Of a stretch of 64,000 nt of DNA, positions 8,949-17,667 are shown in pieces (within the stretch, counting starts at the first letter, position 1; every line of letters starts with the position of its first letter). A program made the translations under genes and the position numbers. The notes below the pieces were generated by a model. It was not told where the DNA came from. It was given only the letters and a program-made list of their open reading frames with translations, and ran no database searches. This DNA comes from Bacillota bacterium (GTDB lineage: Bacteria; Bacillota; Clostridia; Oscillospirales; Ruminococcaceae), in the NCBI GenBank assembly GCA_023439835.1, contig JAEXUW010000016.1, positions 56,362 through 120,361 of the forward strand, given 5' to 3'.

Positions 8949-9379
8949 TTGTCGCCACCCTTATCCATTGAGTTAAAGCTCACCATTGTTTTGAGATGCA
9001 TTGCATTTTCTTTCTCACGCTTTTTAATCTGCTTTTCCTCTAGTGAAATGAGCTTGATTTCGACAGCCTTCATTTCATCAAAGCCACAGTTAAAACCACA
9101 GTCAATCACAGCCATATAAAGCGCCTTGTCAAAATCATCTCCCATAGTGACAGCAGTGCCCTTCACGCCGTTTATTTCAACGACAGCCTCAGTAACCATA
9201 ACCTCACCGATATAGAAAAGGCCGGACTTCACAGGCTCACGCATTTTTATCATTGCGAGGGTTTTTGAAGGCTCTTTTATTATCGTCACTTTATATTTAT
9301 CCGATATAACCTCCGACAAGTCTTTTAAGAGGCTTGTTTTCGTTTTGGACATTATTGAAAAAAGCCGTTTCTTCTGCAT
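8945..9379 (-). CDS. phnG: Phosphonate C-P lyase core subunit PhnG
   Basis: A 144-residue PhnG homologue, the smallest core subunit of the C-P lyase complex. It contains GLFYIGEVMVTEAVVEING and a C-terminal LISLEEKQIKKREKE helix, both typical. The start ATG overlaps the stop of phnE and is preceded by GGAG. The first nine residues could be trimmed to an internal Met, but the Shine-Dalgarno favours the longer form. Confidence 0.9.
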   Translation of the reverse strand: MQKKRLFSIMSKTKTSLLKDLSEVISDKYKVTIIKEPSKTLAMIKMREPVKSGLFYIGEVMVTEAVVEINGVKGTAVTMGDDFDKALYMAVIDCGFNCGFDEMKAVEIKLISLEEKQIKKREKENAMHLKTMVSFNSMDKGGDK

Positions 9380-10239
9380 TACTTTACCTTCTCCTTTAAT
9401 TTTGTTGAAATGATTTCAAGGATAATTACCGCGCCCACTATTATCAGTGTCAGGAAGCCTGTTTCACGAAGGTCAAAATAGAACCCTCCCGCCATGAAAA
9501 GGCTGTAACCTATTCCACCCGCACCCGCAGCAGCACCGACAGCGACAGCATTGGCAAAGTTTATTTCAAATCTCATGAACGTCCACGCAACCATATAGCT
9601 GATTGACGCCGGAACAATCGCCTGAAATACAATCTGCCAGTATGACGCTCCGCTGGCTTTAAGCGCCTCAATGGTGCCATAATCCATTTCCTCTATCGAC
9701 TCCGCATACGCTTTAGTGAGATAGCTCGCACTGTGAAATGTGAGCCCTACCACAGCCGCTACGCTTCCTAGTCCCGCCGAAACCGCAAAAATCAACACCC
9801 ATAATATTGTCGGAACCGCACGAATGAACGCCACAATGCTCTTGACAATGTTCGCGGTGTTCGCCTTTGCGATGTTTTTTGCACAAAGCAATGAGCCAAA
9901 GAACGCTATAACCGTCCCGAATATTGTCGAAAGAACGCCCAAGCAAAAGGTTATCAAAAGCTGATATAGCGCCCCTAAAAACGAATCATAGCGAAGTCGT
10001 GGCTGAAAGAACGCCGTTCCAATATTCCTCAGGGTGTCATGCATCGCCTCGCTAAAATCAATGTTTTTATAGTCAAAGGTGAAAAAGGCATACACCGTTA
10101 TAACAACAAGAAAAATCAGCGTGATATGTACTGCCATGGTGCTCTTGTTCTTTGCGGCGATTTTAATTTTGCCGCTACGGCTTTTTGTGATATACTTGAC
10201 GGTGGCTTGTTCTTCTTTAATTATTTCTGTTTCAATCAT
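9379..10239 (-). CDS. phnE: Phosphonate ABC transporter permease PhnE (second copy)
   Basis: An integral membrane permease of the phosphonate uptake system PhnCDE, 286 residues with about six hydrophobic helices. The cytoplasmic coupling loop is visible as EALKASGASYWQIVFQAIVPAS. The start is placed at ATG 10239, which follows the TGA of the first phnE gene with only 1 bp between; an upstream TTG would add residues lying inside the preceding gene. The two permeases probably form a heterodimer. Confidence 0.9.
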   Translation of the reverse strand: MIETEIIKEEQATVKYITKSRSGKIKIAAKNKSTMAVHITLIFLVVITVYAFFTFDYKNIDFSEAMHDTLRNIGTAFFQPRLRYDSFLGALYQLLITFCLGVLSTIFGTVIAFFGSLLCAKNIAKANTANIVKSIVAFIRAVPTILWVLIFAVSAGLGSVAAVVGLTFHSASYLTKAYAESIEEMDYGTIEALKASGASYWQIVFQAIVPASISYMVAWTFMRFEINFANAVAVGAAAGAGGIGYSLFMAGGFYFDLRETGFLTLIIVGAVIILEIISTKLKEKVK

Positions 10240-10240
10240 A

Positions 10241-11035
10241 TCAGATAATCGCCTTTCTGATTTTATTTGAAATAAGCTCAATGATTATTACCAAAACAAC
10301 AATCGCAATAACAACAAGGCTCGCCGTTCCAAAATCAAGCCTTTTATAGTACAGGTCAAACATATAGCCGATTCCTGTCGCTGTCAAAATACCGATTAAT
10401 GTTGAGGAACGTATGTTGGTTTCAATCATATAAAGAATCCAAGTAATAATTCCCGCGATTGACGACGGAATTATCCCCTGAAAAACTATCTGAACAAAGT
10501 CAGCTCCTGTTGCCGTCAGTGCTTCGACACATTCTGAGCTTACCTCGTCAATGGTTTCTATAAACGCTCTTGTCAAAAGCCCGAAGGTTGTGAAAAAAAG
10601 CGCTAAAAAGCCTGTGATTATGTTTTGCCCGAACGAGAACATCAAAAGCATTGCCCACACAACGTCGGGAACATTTCTGAAAAAAGAAGCGACAATACGA
10701 ACAACCCTGCCTGTCCAGCCCACTCCCTTAGTGGTGCGTGAACCTAGAAGGCTAAAAGCAAACGCACAAATCCCTGAAACAACTGTTACCGCAACACTCA
10801 ATAGCGCCGTTTCAATAAGCTTGTTCCATATTTTTGGGAAGCGCTCCCACGCTTTCTGATCCGGAATAAGATTGGTCACCATCCAGCCTATCGCTCTGGG
10901 AATAGCGAAAATGCCATCTGTGGTTTTGAAGTCTGTCAGCGCTGATGAGCCGAAAAATATTACAGCAACAACAATAAAAATAATCGTGTACTTAATTTTT
11001 CTTTTTCTGAAAACATCCTGCCTATCCTTCATCAT
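10241..11035 (-). CDS. phnE: Phosphonate ABC transporter permease PhnE (first copy)
   Basis: A 264-residue permease paralogous to the next gene, with the same architecture and coupling loop EALTATGADFVQIVFQGIIPSS. It is read from ATG 11035, overlapping phnC by the ATGA arrangement, and is followed within 1 bp by the second permease. Split permease pairs are common in Firmicute phosphonate and phosphite importers. Confidence 0.9.
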   Translation of the reverse strand: MMKDRQDVFRKRKIKYTIIFIVVAVIFFGSSALTDFKTTDGIFAIPRAIGWMVTNLIPDQKAWERFPKIWNKLIETALLSVAVTVVSGICAFAFSLLGSRTTKGVGWTGRVVRIVASFFRNVPDVVWAMLLMFSFGQNIITGFLALFFTTFGLLTRAFIETIDEVSSECVEALTATGADFVQIVFQGIIPSSIAGIITWILYMIETNIRSSTLIGILTATGIGYMFDLYYKRLDFGTASLVVIAIVVLVIIIELISNKIRKAII

Positions 11036-11817
11036 GACTTTTTATCCTCACCGATGTCTGTTATCAGCTCGCCCTTCTTTGAGCCGTAAATTCTATGTAT
11101 TTTCTTCGGGGATAAATCCTCGGTCAAGCCGTCGAATACAATCTTTCCGCCGTTGACGCCAATGATTCTCTCCGAATACTTCATCGCCACATCAACCTGA
11201 TGAAGATTAACAAGACAGGTGATGTTCATCTTCTTGTTGATATCCTTGAGATGATCCATGATTACTTTTGCTGAGTTTGGGTCAAGAGATGCGATCGGCT
11301 CATCGCACATTATCAGCTTTGGGCGCTGCATAATCGCCCTTGCAATGCCGACACGCTGCTTCTGACCGCCAGAAAGCTCATCACAGCGCTTGTATGCCTG
11401 CTCACCCAGTCCTAACAGATTAATTATCTCGAACGCCTCTTCCTTTTCCTTTTCTGTATAAAGTCCAAGCATTCCGCTTATCACTGTTTTCTGCCCTAAC
11501 CGCCCATGAAGGACGTTTTCAATAACGCTGAGCCTGTTCACAAGATTATAGTGCTGAAAAATCATTCCAGTTTGTGTTCTTACTGTGCGAAGCTCTTTCT
11601 TTGAAAGCCTTGTTACGTCCATTCCGTCGAAAATTATTTCTCCGGTCGTCGAGTCAATAAGCCTGTTCACACAGCGAAGCATTGTTGACTTTCCCGCACC
11701 GGAAGAGCCGATTATCGACACAAACTCGCCCGGCTCTATTTTAAAGCTCACATCGTCAAGCGCTCTGGTTACATTATTATAAGTCTTACTTACATTTCTA
11801 AATTCAAGTAACGGCAT
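11032..11817 (-). CDS. phnC: Phosphonate ABC transporter ATP-binding protein PhnC
   Basis: The ATPase energising the PhnCDE importer; 261 residues with Walker A GSSGAGKST, Q-loop IFQHYNLV, signature LSGGQKQRVGIARA, Walker B LIMCDEPIASLD and a His switch (NLHQ). The Shine-Dalgarno AGGAGA precedes ATG 11817. It lies 123 bp downstream of phnD, and a hairpin in that gap may lower expression relative to the binding protein. Confidence 0.93.
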   Translation of the reverse strand: MPLLEFRNVSKTYNNVTRALDDVSFKIEPGEFVSIIGSSGAGKSTMLRCVNRLIDSTTGEIIFDGMDVTRLSKKELRTVRTQTGMIFQHYNLVNRLSVIENVLHGRLGQKTVISGMLGLYTEKEKEEAFEIINLLGLGEQAYKRCDELSGGQKQRVGIARAIMQRPKLIMCDEPIASLDPNSAKVIMDHLKDINKKMNITCLVNLHQVDVAMKYSERIIGVNGGKIVFDGLTEDLSPKKIHRIYGSKKGELITDIGEDKKS

Positions 11818-11857
11818 TATAACTTCTCCTTAATCTTTTTTCCTTAACCAATATAAC

Positions 11858-11890
11858 AACAACCAAAACGCAGGCTGCGTCTTGGCTGTT
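11858..11890 (-). promoter_or_regulatory. Intercistronic hairpin between phnD and phnC
   Basis: A 15-bp inverted repeat (two G-U pairs on the minus-strand RNA) with a 3-nt loop. No T-run follows it on the minus strand, so it resembles a 3'-end stabilising or processing hairpin rather than a terminator. Such hairpins often let the binding-protein mRNA accumulate above the rest of the operon; that function is inferred. Confidence 0.65.
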
Positions 11891-11940
11891 GAATTTCTCA
11901 ATTAACGCATATGTACAATATCGCCTTTAATCTTTTACTG

Positions 11941-13050
11941 TTATGCTCCGAGCTCTCTGATCGGGTTGTACCACGAATCGTCAACCAGAACAATTTGCTC
12001 TTCGCCGGTTTTCTTAAACATTCCAACATAGCCAGAATCCTTAGCGACAAAAATCTGAGGATTGTTCTTGACCTCATCCGATGTGAACAGGTCTTGAATT
12101 GCCTTAACCTCATCTGCTGAAAGCTTGTCAGTATTATAAGCAAAAGGTCCGTTAAGAACAGGAGTTGATTTGATTACAACGAATTTTTTGCCGACATAGA
12201 CATCAAAGGGAGCTGAAGCGTTCGCCTTAATCTGATAAACCGCACCGGGTCTTGCTTCTGTTCCTTCAACGCAGTCTGCATACGGTGCAATTTCAGTGTC
12301 ACAGAAAGCCGCAACATCTGCCTTTTTTGAAAGAAGGTTTACGCCTGAGCCCTGATGTGAGCCGCCGAAAAGAACTTCAGAGAAGAACATGTTGCTTCCG
12401 CCTTCGATAAGGTCATCAGTTTCAAGGCTTCCCCATTTTGCGTCGCCTTTGAAGTGAGCCATAATTCCGGCTGTGGGAACCTTAAAGCCTGAAGTTGAGC
12501 TGTTGCTGACAAATGACATTTTCTTTCCGACAATATTGTCGATTGAATAAACACCGTCTTTTAAATACTGGCTTGCATCGTTTTCATTTACATTGAGGAA
12601 AGAATAGTAGATAGCGTCTTCTAGCGTTCCCGATGCACCTGAGTTAACAAACAAAGGTAAAACCTTGCCCTTTGACTTTGTGTTTGCCTCTATATATCCC
12701 TGTGCGCCCATGAAGCTGATGGTTGCCGTTCCGTTTGCGATTGCCTCAATAGCGATTGCATAGTCAGTTGTGAGCTTCTGCTCAACCTGTCTGCCTGTCG
12801 CCTGTTCAAGAAGTCTAGCAAACTCCTCACGAGCCGGCTTATAGTCCTCTGCTGATTCATTAGGGTACCATACAAGAACGATTTTCTCATTGTTTTTTTC
12901 GGGCGCCTTTGTTGTTGTGGCACCGGGCTGAGTTGTTCCTGCCGCTTGTTCAACCGACGAATCGTCTTTGCCGCAGGCTGTCATTCCAAGAAGAACAGCG
13001 CCGGCGAGAGCAGTAGAAACTACTGACTTAAAAAGTTTTTTAAAGTTCAT
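11941..13050 (-). CDS. phnD: Phosphonate ABC transporter substrate-binding lipoprotein PhnD
   Basis: The periplasmic-type binding protein that delivers phosphonate (or phosphite/phosphate ester) to PhnCE. The 369-residue form has a lipoprotein signal peptide (FKSVVSTALAGAVLLGMTAC, acylated Cys followed by GKDD), then a Thr/Ala/Pro linker and a PhnD-type fold with IVLVWYPNESAEDYKPAREEF, where residues lining the phosphonate site usually lie. The start is ATG 13050, with GAGGAG seven bases upstream, rather than the in-frame TTG at 13071 or ATG at 13065. First gene of the operon. Confidence 0.92.
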   Translation of the reverse strand: MNFKKLFKSVVSTALAGAVLLGMTACGKDDSSVEQAAGTTQPGATTTKAPEKNNEKIVLVWYPNESAEDYKPAREEFARLLEQATGRQVEQKLTTDYAIAIEAIANGTATISFMGAQGYIEANTKSKGKVLPLFVNSGASGTLEDAIYYSFLNVNENDASQYLKDGVYSIDNIVGKKMSFVSNSSTSGFKVPTAGIMAHFKGDAKWGSLETDDLIEGGSNMFFSEVLFGGSHQGSGVNLLSKKADVAAFCDTEIAPYADCVEGTEARPGAVYQIKANASAPFDVYVGKKFVVIKSTPVLNGPFAYNTDKLSADEVKAIQDLFTSDEVKNNPQIFVAKDSGYVGMFKKTGEEQIVLVDDSWYNPIRELGA

Positions 13051-13097
13051 TATTAAGCTCCTCATTATCAAATTTTTCTTTATGATTGCTATTTAAT

Positions 13098-13169
13098 TGT
13101 AAAGCCTGTTCGTAAAATAGAAAGCCAAAATATATATAACCGTTGTAAATTATCGCAAAAATTCGTAAA
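13098..13169 (-). promoter_or_regulatory. phn operon control region with four TTTACA/TTTACG hexamers
   Basis: On the minus strand TTTACA/TTTACG occurs four times, all in one orientation, at 13098-13103, 13111-13116, 13144-13149 and 13164-13169. These resemble PhoP-box half sites of Firmicutes (TT[AT]ACA), though spacing (13, 33, 20 bp) is not the canonical 11. A weak promoter, TTGCGA-16-TATATA, lies at 13131-13158 between them. Regulation by phosphate starvation is therefore plausible but unproven. Confidence 0.4.
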
Positions 13170-13213
13170 TGCTCAAAGTTGCCCATATCTTGCCCTTAAT
13201 CTTGCTAATTCCC

Positions 13214-13242
13214 TTGACTTCTTGCTTTCTTTCCTATAAAAT
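13214..13242 (+). promoter_or_regulatory. Promoter of glyS
   Basis: TTGACT, 17 bp, TAAAAT, about 58 bp upstream of the glyS start. No T-box or other leader structure is seen between it and the gene. Confidence 0.65.
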
Positions 13243-13299
13243 AAGTATATTGTGACAGTTCGGATTTTCCGTTAAATAATAATAAAGGTGGTCAAATCA

Positions 13300-14679
13300 A
13301 TGCTTTCCAACACTGAAAAAACAATGGATAAAATTGTGGCTCTTTGTAAAAACAGAGGCTTTGTATATCCGGGAAGTGAAATTTACGGCGGGCTTGCAAA
13401 CACATGGGATTACGGGCCTTATGGAGTGGAGCTTAAAAACAACATAAAAAAGGCATGGTGGAAGAAATTCGTACAGGAATGTCCCTATAACGTCGGGCTT
13501 GACAGCGCTATATTGATGAATCCCCAGACTTGGGTGGCTTCTGGCCATGTCGGCGGCTTTTCTGACCCTCTTATGGACTGTAAGGATTGTAAAACACGTC
13601 ACCGCGCCGACAAGCTCATTGAGGATTTAGGGCTTGACAATCCCGGCGGCTGGTCTGATGAGCAACTAATGGCATATATCAAAGAAAAAAACATCAAATG
13701 CCCGAATTGCGGAAGCACAAACTTCACCGATATCAGAAAATTCAACCTCATGTTCAAAACCTTTCAGGGTGTAACTGAGGATTCCAAGAATGAAATTTTT
13801 CTTCGTCCGGAAACTGCACAGGGTATTTTCGTTGATTTTGCGAATATTCAAAGAACGTCGAGAAAGAAGGTTCCCTTTGGTGTTGCTCAGATAGGAAAAT
13901 CGTTTAGAAACGAAATCACACCAGGAAACTTTATTTTCAGAGTACGTGAGTTTGAGCAGATGGAGCTTGAGTTTTTCTGCAAGCCCGGAACAGAGCTTGA
14001 ATGGTTTGCTTTTTGGAAGGAATACTGCAAAAACTGGCTGTTAAGCCTCGGGTTAAGAGAAGAAAGTCTGAAGTTCCGTGACCATGACCCTGATGAGCTG
14101 TCGCATTATTCAAACGCGACAACAGACTTTGAGTTTATGTTCCCGTTTGGCTGGGGTGAGCTTTGGGGAGTAGCAAGCAGAACTAACTTTGACCTAACCG
14201 CTCATCAGACAACAAGCGGAAAGTCACTTGAATACTTCGATCCCGATGATAATTCAAAATATATTCCTTATGTTATTGAACCGTCACTCGGCGTTGAGAG
14301 ATTCTTTTTATCAGTAGTAACAGACGCTTATGACGAAGAGCAGATAGGTGAGGGCGACACAAGAACAGTCTTGCACCTTCATCCCGCTCTTGCTCCGATT
14401 AAGGCGGCTGTCCTCCCGCTGGTTAAAAAGCTTAAGGAGCCTGCGACTGAGCTTTATACAATGCTTTCAAAGAAGTTCATGGTCGAATATGACGAGGCTG
14501 GTCAAATCGGAAAAAGATACCGCCGTCAGGACGAAATCGGAACGCCGTTATGTATCACCTTTGACTTTGATTCTCTTGAGGACGGCTGTGTGACTGTTCG
14601 TGACAGGGACACCATGCAACAGGACAGAGTAAAAATTGACGAGCTTGTCGCTTATATTGACAAAAAGCTTGAATTTTAA
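13300..14679 (+). CDS. glyS: Glycine-tRNA ligase (single-chain, homodimeric type)
   Basis: Class II glycyl-tRNA synthetase charging tRNA-Gly. At 459 residues it is the eukaryote/archaeal-like alpha2 form (GlyQS unrelated). Motifs: SGHVGGFSDPL, the CKDCKTRHRAD and CPNCGSTNF zinc-ligand pairs, FLRPETAQGIF (motif 2 area), and YVIEPSLGVERFFL (motif 3). The C-terminal anticodon-binding domain begins near LHPALAPIKAAVLPL. The start is ATG 13300, with AAAGGTGG upstream, instead of an in-frame GTG at 13288. Monocistronic between a promoter and a terminator. Confidence 0.96.
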   Translation: MLSNTEKTMDKIVALCKNRGFVYPGSEIYGGLANTWDYGPYGVELKNNIKKAWWKKFVQECPYNVGLDSAILMNPQTWVASGHVGGFSDPLMDCKDCKTRHRADKLIEDLGLDNPGGWSDEQLMAYIKEKNIKCPNCGSTNFTDIRKFNLMFKTFQGVTEDSKNEIFLRPETAQGIFVDFANIQRTSRKKVPFGVAQIGKSFRNEITPGNFIFRVREFEQMELEFFCKPGTELEWFAFWKEYCKNWLLSLGLREESLKFRDHDPDELSHYSNATTDFEFMFPFGWGELWGVASRTNFDLTAHQTTSGKSLEYFDPDDNSKYIPYVIEPSLGVERFFLSVVTDAYDEEQIGEGDTRTVLHLHPALAPIKAAVLPLVKKLKEPATELYTMLSKKFMVEYDEAGQIGKRYRRQDEIGTPLCITFDFDSLEDGCVTVRDRDTMQQDRVKIDELVAYIDKKLEF

Positions 14680-14693
14680 AATCAGATAATAAA

Positions 14694-14734
14694 ACAACCC
14701 CCATAAGCAGATTAATTCTGCCTATGGGGGTTGT
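14694..14734. terminator. Bidirectional terminator after glyS
   Basis: Perfect 12-bp stem (ACAACCCCCATA paired with TATGGGGGTTGT) around a loop that itself pairs (GCAGA/TCTGC). T-rich sequence follows on both sides, so it serves glyS and the convergent small gene. Confidence 0.85.
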
Positions 14735-14744
14735 AGCTTATTTA

Positions 14745-15044
14745 TTATCCGCCTGAACGTTCAAGCCATGCGCTTGCGATATCGAGCGCCTCATAAAGAC
14801 TTGACTTTTCAGTTGTTTTTACAATTCTTTCATTAGCGGGCAGACTCTCATCTGTCAGCATTCTAAAAATCCTCACCTTTGTGGCAACATCAAGATCGCC
14901 AACTTTTTCGGTCGCTATAATCTGTATCATGACAACCTGCTCATCCGACATGTTCCCGTAATAAATCGTATTATCATTTCTCACGAGTGGGAACCCCTTA
15001 TATTTAAAAAATGTCGGCGCTCCGGTTGAACTGTTTTTGCTCAT
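14745..15044 (-). CDS. Conserved hypothetical protein, 99 aa
   Basis: I do not recognise a named family. The protein is soluble and acidic-neutral, without signal peptide or membrane helix. It begins with a Ser/Thr-rich tail, then FKYKGFPLVRNDNTIYYGNMSDEQVVMIQI and ends in a helical region, LYEALDIASAWLERSGG. Well-formed codon use, a GGAGG-like Shine-Dalgarno (AGGAGGAATGGAGAATG, minus strand) and a shared terminator support a real gene. It stands alone; function unknown. Confidence 0.7.
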   Translation of the reverse strand: MSKNSSTGAPTFFKYKGFPLVRNDNTIYYGNMSDEQVVMIQIIATEKVGDLDVATKVRIFRMLTDESLPANERIVKTTEKSSLYEALDIASAWLERSGG

Positions 15045-15245
15045 TCTCCATTCCTCCTCATTATATTTTTAAAAAAGCAAGCTTAATATAATCATCCTTT
15101 CTATCTTTAATTATATCTCAGAGTGTGTGAAAAAAATGTCTGAACCGCCCCAAAAACTCTGAGAGCTTTTTTATCTTTTTGTAATTCTCATAATTATTAT
15201 ACCATATTTTGAAATAATATTGCATACTTATGAGGAAATTTTTCC

Positions 15246-16709
15246 TTAAGCCTGAAGCTTGTTTTCAAGAAGCTCTATGCCCTTCTTAATTCTGCTTATA
15301 GAATCCTCTTTGCCGATAATCTTACAAAGCTCGATTCCGCCACCGGGGGTAAACTGCTTTCCTGAAACTGCAACGCGCAAAGGCCAAAGCACTGCGCCGT
15401 TTTTAACGCCCATTTTCTCAATCAAAGAGAATAAAGCCTCGTGGACGGCCTCAACAGTCCAGTCTGAAATGCCCTCGACAACAGGTAAAGTTTCTTTTAA
15501 AGCTTCAAGCGACGATTCAAGCGTGGTTTTCATTTTCTTGTGAACATACATTTCAAGGTCATATTCGGGCAGAGCGTCGATGAAATCAACCTGCTCGGGA
15601 ATATCAGTGAAAAGCTCCGTCCTCGGCTGTAATACCTCGCAAATAAGCGGAATGTCAACATCCTCTCTTTTGCATACCTGACGTATATGAGGAAGCGCAT
15701 ATTCAATGAACTTTTCTTTTTCTAAACGCCTGATATATTCGCCGTTGATTGCTTTTAATTTGACAGAGTCAAATATTGCGGGCGACTTTGAAATGCCACT
15801 GATGTCAAATTCGTTTATAAGCTCATCCAGTGTGAAGATTTCCTGCTCACCCTTTGGCGCCCAGCCAAGAAGTGCGATAAAATTCACAACCGTTTCAATG
15901 AGATAGCCTTTTGCGATCAAATCTTCAAACGAAGCGTCGCCGTTTCTTTTTGACAGCTTGTGAGTTGAATCCTTCATAACAGGGGGGCAGTGTATATACA
16001 CAGGAACATCCCAGCCGAAGGCTTTGTATAATAGATTATATTTCGGTGCCGATGAAAGATATTCATTTCCTCTCACGACGTGAGAAATGCCCATGAGATG
16101 GTCGTCAACGACGTTTGCGAAATTATAAGTGGGCATACCGTCTGTTTTAATCAAAATCTGGTCGTCAAGAACTGAATTGTCAACGGTAATATCACCATAA
16201 ACCTCATCGTGAAAGGTGGTTGCGCCCTCAAGCGGCATCTTCTGACGGATAACATACGGTGTGCCGGCGTCTAGCTTCTCTTTTATCTCAGCTTCTGAAA
16301 GATTTCGGCAATGTCTGTCGTACATCGGGGGGATATGTGAAGCCTCCTGAATTTTGTGAAGCTCGTCAAGCCTGTCTTTATCACAAAAGCAGTAATATGC
16401 ATGCCCGCTTTTTACAAGCTGCTGTGCATACTCCTTGAACATTCCCATTCTTTCAGACTGAACATACGGCCCGACCGGTCCGCCAATATCAGGGCCTTCA
16501 TCCCAGTTAAGCCCCGCTTTTCTAAGGGTGTTGTAAATAATATCAACAGCACCCTCGACAAATCTTTCCTGATCAGTGTCCTCAATTCTCAAAATAAAGT
16601 CGCCGCTGTTTTTTCTTGCTATAAGATAGGTATAAAGCGCAGTCCTCAGATTTCCAATGTGCATATATCCTGTCGGGCTTGGCGCAAACCTCGTCCTCAC
16701 CTTATTCAT
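15246..16709 (-). CDS. gltX: Glutamate-tRNA ligase
   Basis: Class I glutamyl-tRNA synthetase, 487 residues. The HIGH motif appears as TGYMHIGNLR, the KMSKS motif as HKLSKRNGD, and the usual RFAPSPTG N-terminus is present. It is the last gene after ribF, overlapping it by 8 bp; I choose ATG 16709 over 16715 because GGCGG is then 8 bp upstream. Like other Clostridial enzymes it may be discriminating or non-discriminating; the sequence alone does not settle that here. No strong terminator is visible in 15045-15245. Confidence 0.95.
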   Translation of the reverse strand: MNKVRTRFAPSPTGYMHIGNLRTALYTYLIARKNSGDFILRIEDTDQERFVEGAVDIIYNTLRKAGLNWDEGPDIGGPVGPYVQSERMGMFKEYAQQLVKSGHAYYCFCDKDRLDELHKIQEASHIPPMYDRHCRNLSEAEIKEKLDAGTPYVIRQKMPLEGATTFHDEVYGDITVDNSVLDDQILIKTDGMPTYNFANVVDDHLMGISHVVRGNEYLSSAPKYNLLYKAFGWDVPVYIHCPPVMKDSTHKLSKRNGDASFEDLIAKGYLIETVVNFIALLGWAPKGEQEIFTLDELINEFDISGISKSPAIFDSVKLKAINGEYIRRLEKEKFIEYALPHIRQVCKREDVDIPLICEVLQPRTELFTDIPEQVDFIDALPEYDLEMYVHKKMKTTLESSLEALKETLPVVEGISDWTVEAVHEALFSLIEKMGVKNGAVLWPLRVAVSGKQFTPGGGIELCKIIGKEDSISRIKKGIELLENKLQA

Positions 16710-17646
16710 TTTCATATCCGCCTTTCGGTTGTTTGAAGTATAGATATTCCTCAGCTTTTTTCAGGTCTTTTGAAAGCCTGTTTTTAAGCTGTTCAATGCT
16801 GTCAAATTTAATCTCCGGTCTAATGAATTTCTTTAAATAAACGGTTACTTCCTTGTCATAAAGATTCCCGTCAAAGCCGATGATGTGCGTTTCGGCGAGT
16901 GGAGATTTTTCACCGCCGATTGTGGGCTTTACCCCGACGTTTGTAACCGACGGATAAAGCTTTCCATCAATTAACACATTTGAAACATACACGCCGAATC
17001 TGGGCACAACCTGCATCGGCGGAAAATACTGATTAATCGTGGGGAAGCTTATAGTCCGCCCAATTGAGTTTCCGTGGACGACCTTGAGACGAAACTGAAA
17101 ATCATAGCCGAGCAAAAAGTTTGCTATATCTATGCTTCCCTCACGAATATGACGCCGAATTTCAGTTGAGCTTATCGGCGCACCGTTAAAATATGTGAAG
17201 GGAAGAATAATCGTGCTGATTTCGTGCTTTGAGCAAAGCCTTGAAAGCTCTCTGCTGTCCCCGAAGGCGCCCTTTCCGAAGCGGAAATTTTCACCGCAAA
17301 TAGCTACAGAGGCGTTTAACTTTTCCACAAGAATTTTTTCAACAAATTCCTCAGAGGTTAAATTCCTAAGCTCAGAAAATTCAGGGGAATATACATAGTC
17401 CACTCCCATTTCATCGAGCTTTTCAAGCTTAAGCTCATCACTGATAAGCATATCCAGCCTGCCGTTTCCTTTTGTGGTTACGGTTTTAGCACAAAACGTG
17501 AATACAGCCGACGAAAGCCCTTTATCTCTAAAGCTCAGCGCCGATTTTATGACATCCTGATGCCCTCTGTGGATTCCGTCGAAAACGCCTAGCGCGACAG
17601 CGGTTCTCTTTTCGGGAACCCTTGTGCTGTTCGTGAGATTTTCCAC
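16702..17646 (-). CDS. ribF: Bifunctional riboflavin kinase / FAD synthetase
   Basis: Makes FMN and then FAD from riboflavin. The 314-residue protein has an N-terminal nucleotidyltransferase domain (LGVFDGIHRGHQ; STEIRRHIREG) and a C-terminal riboflavin-kinase barrel (GRTISFPTINQY, VTNVGVKPTIGG). It starts with GTG 17646, preceded by AGGGGGCAGG. It is the usual companion of truB in the infB operon. Confidence 0.94.
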   Translation of the reverse strand: MENLTNSTRVPEKRTAVALGVFDGIHRGHQDVIKSALSFRDKGLSSAVFTFCAKTVTTKGNGRLDMLISDELKLEKLDEMGVDYVYSPEFSELRNLTSEEFVEKILVEKLNASVAICGENFRFGKGAFGDSRELSRLCSKHEISTIILPFTYFNGAPISSTEIRRHIREGSIDIANFLLGYDFQFRLKVVHGNSIGRTISFPTINQYFPPMQVVPRFGVYVSNVLIDGKLYPSVTNVGVKPTIGGEKSPLAETHIIGFDGNLYDKEVTVYLKKFIRPEIKFDSIEQLKNRLSKDLKKAEEYLYFKQPKGGYENE

Positions 17647-17667
17647 ATCCTGCCCCCTATGCTGTGA

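Noticed and set aside
13144..13200. Riboswitch in the glyS-phnD intergenic region
   Set aside because: No glycine riboswitch, T-box or other conserved leader motifs could be found; only promoters and hexamer repeats are supported.
15045..15245. Possible small RNA or terminator downstream of gltX
   Set aside because: The only hairpins (CTCT/AGAG, GGAAA/TTTCC) are very short; nothing strong enough to annotate.
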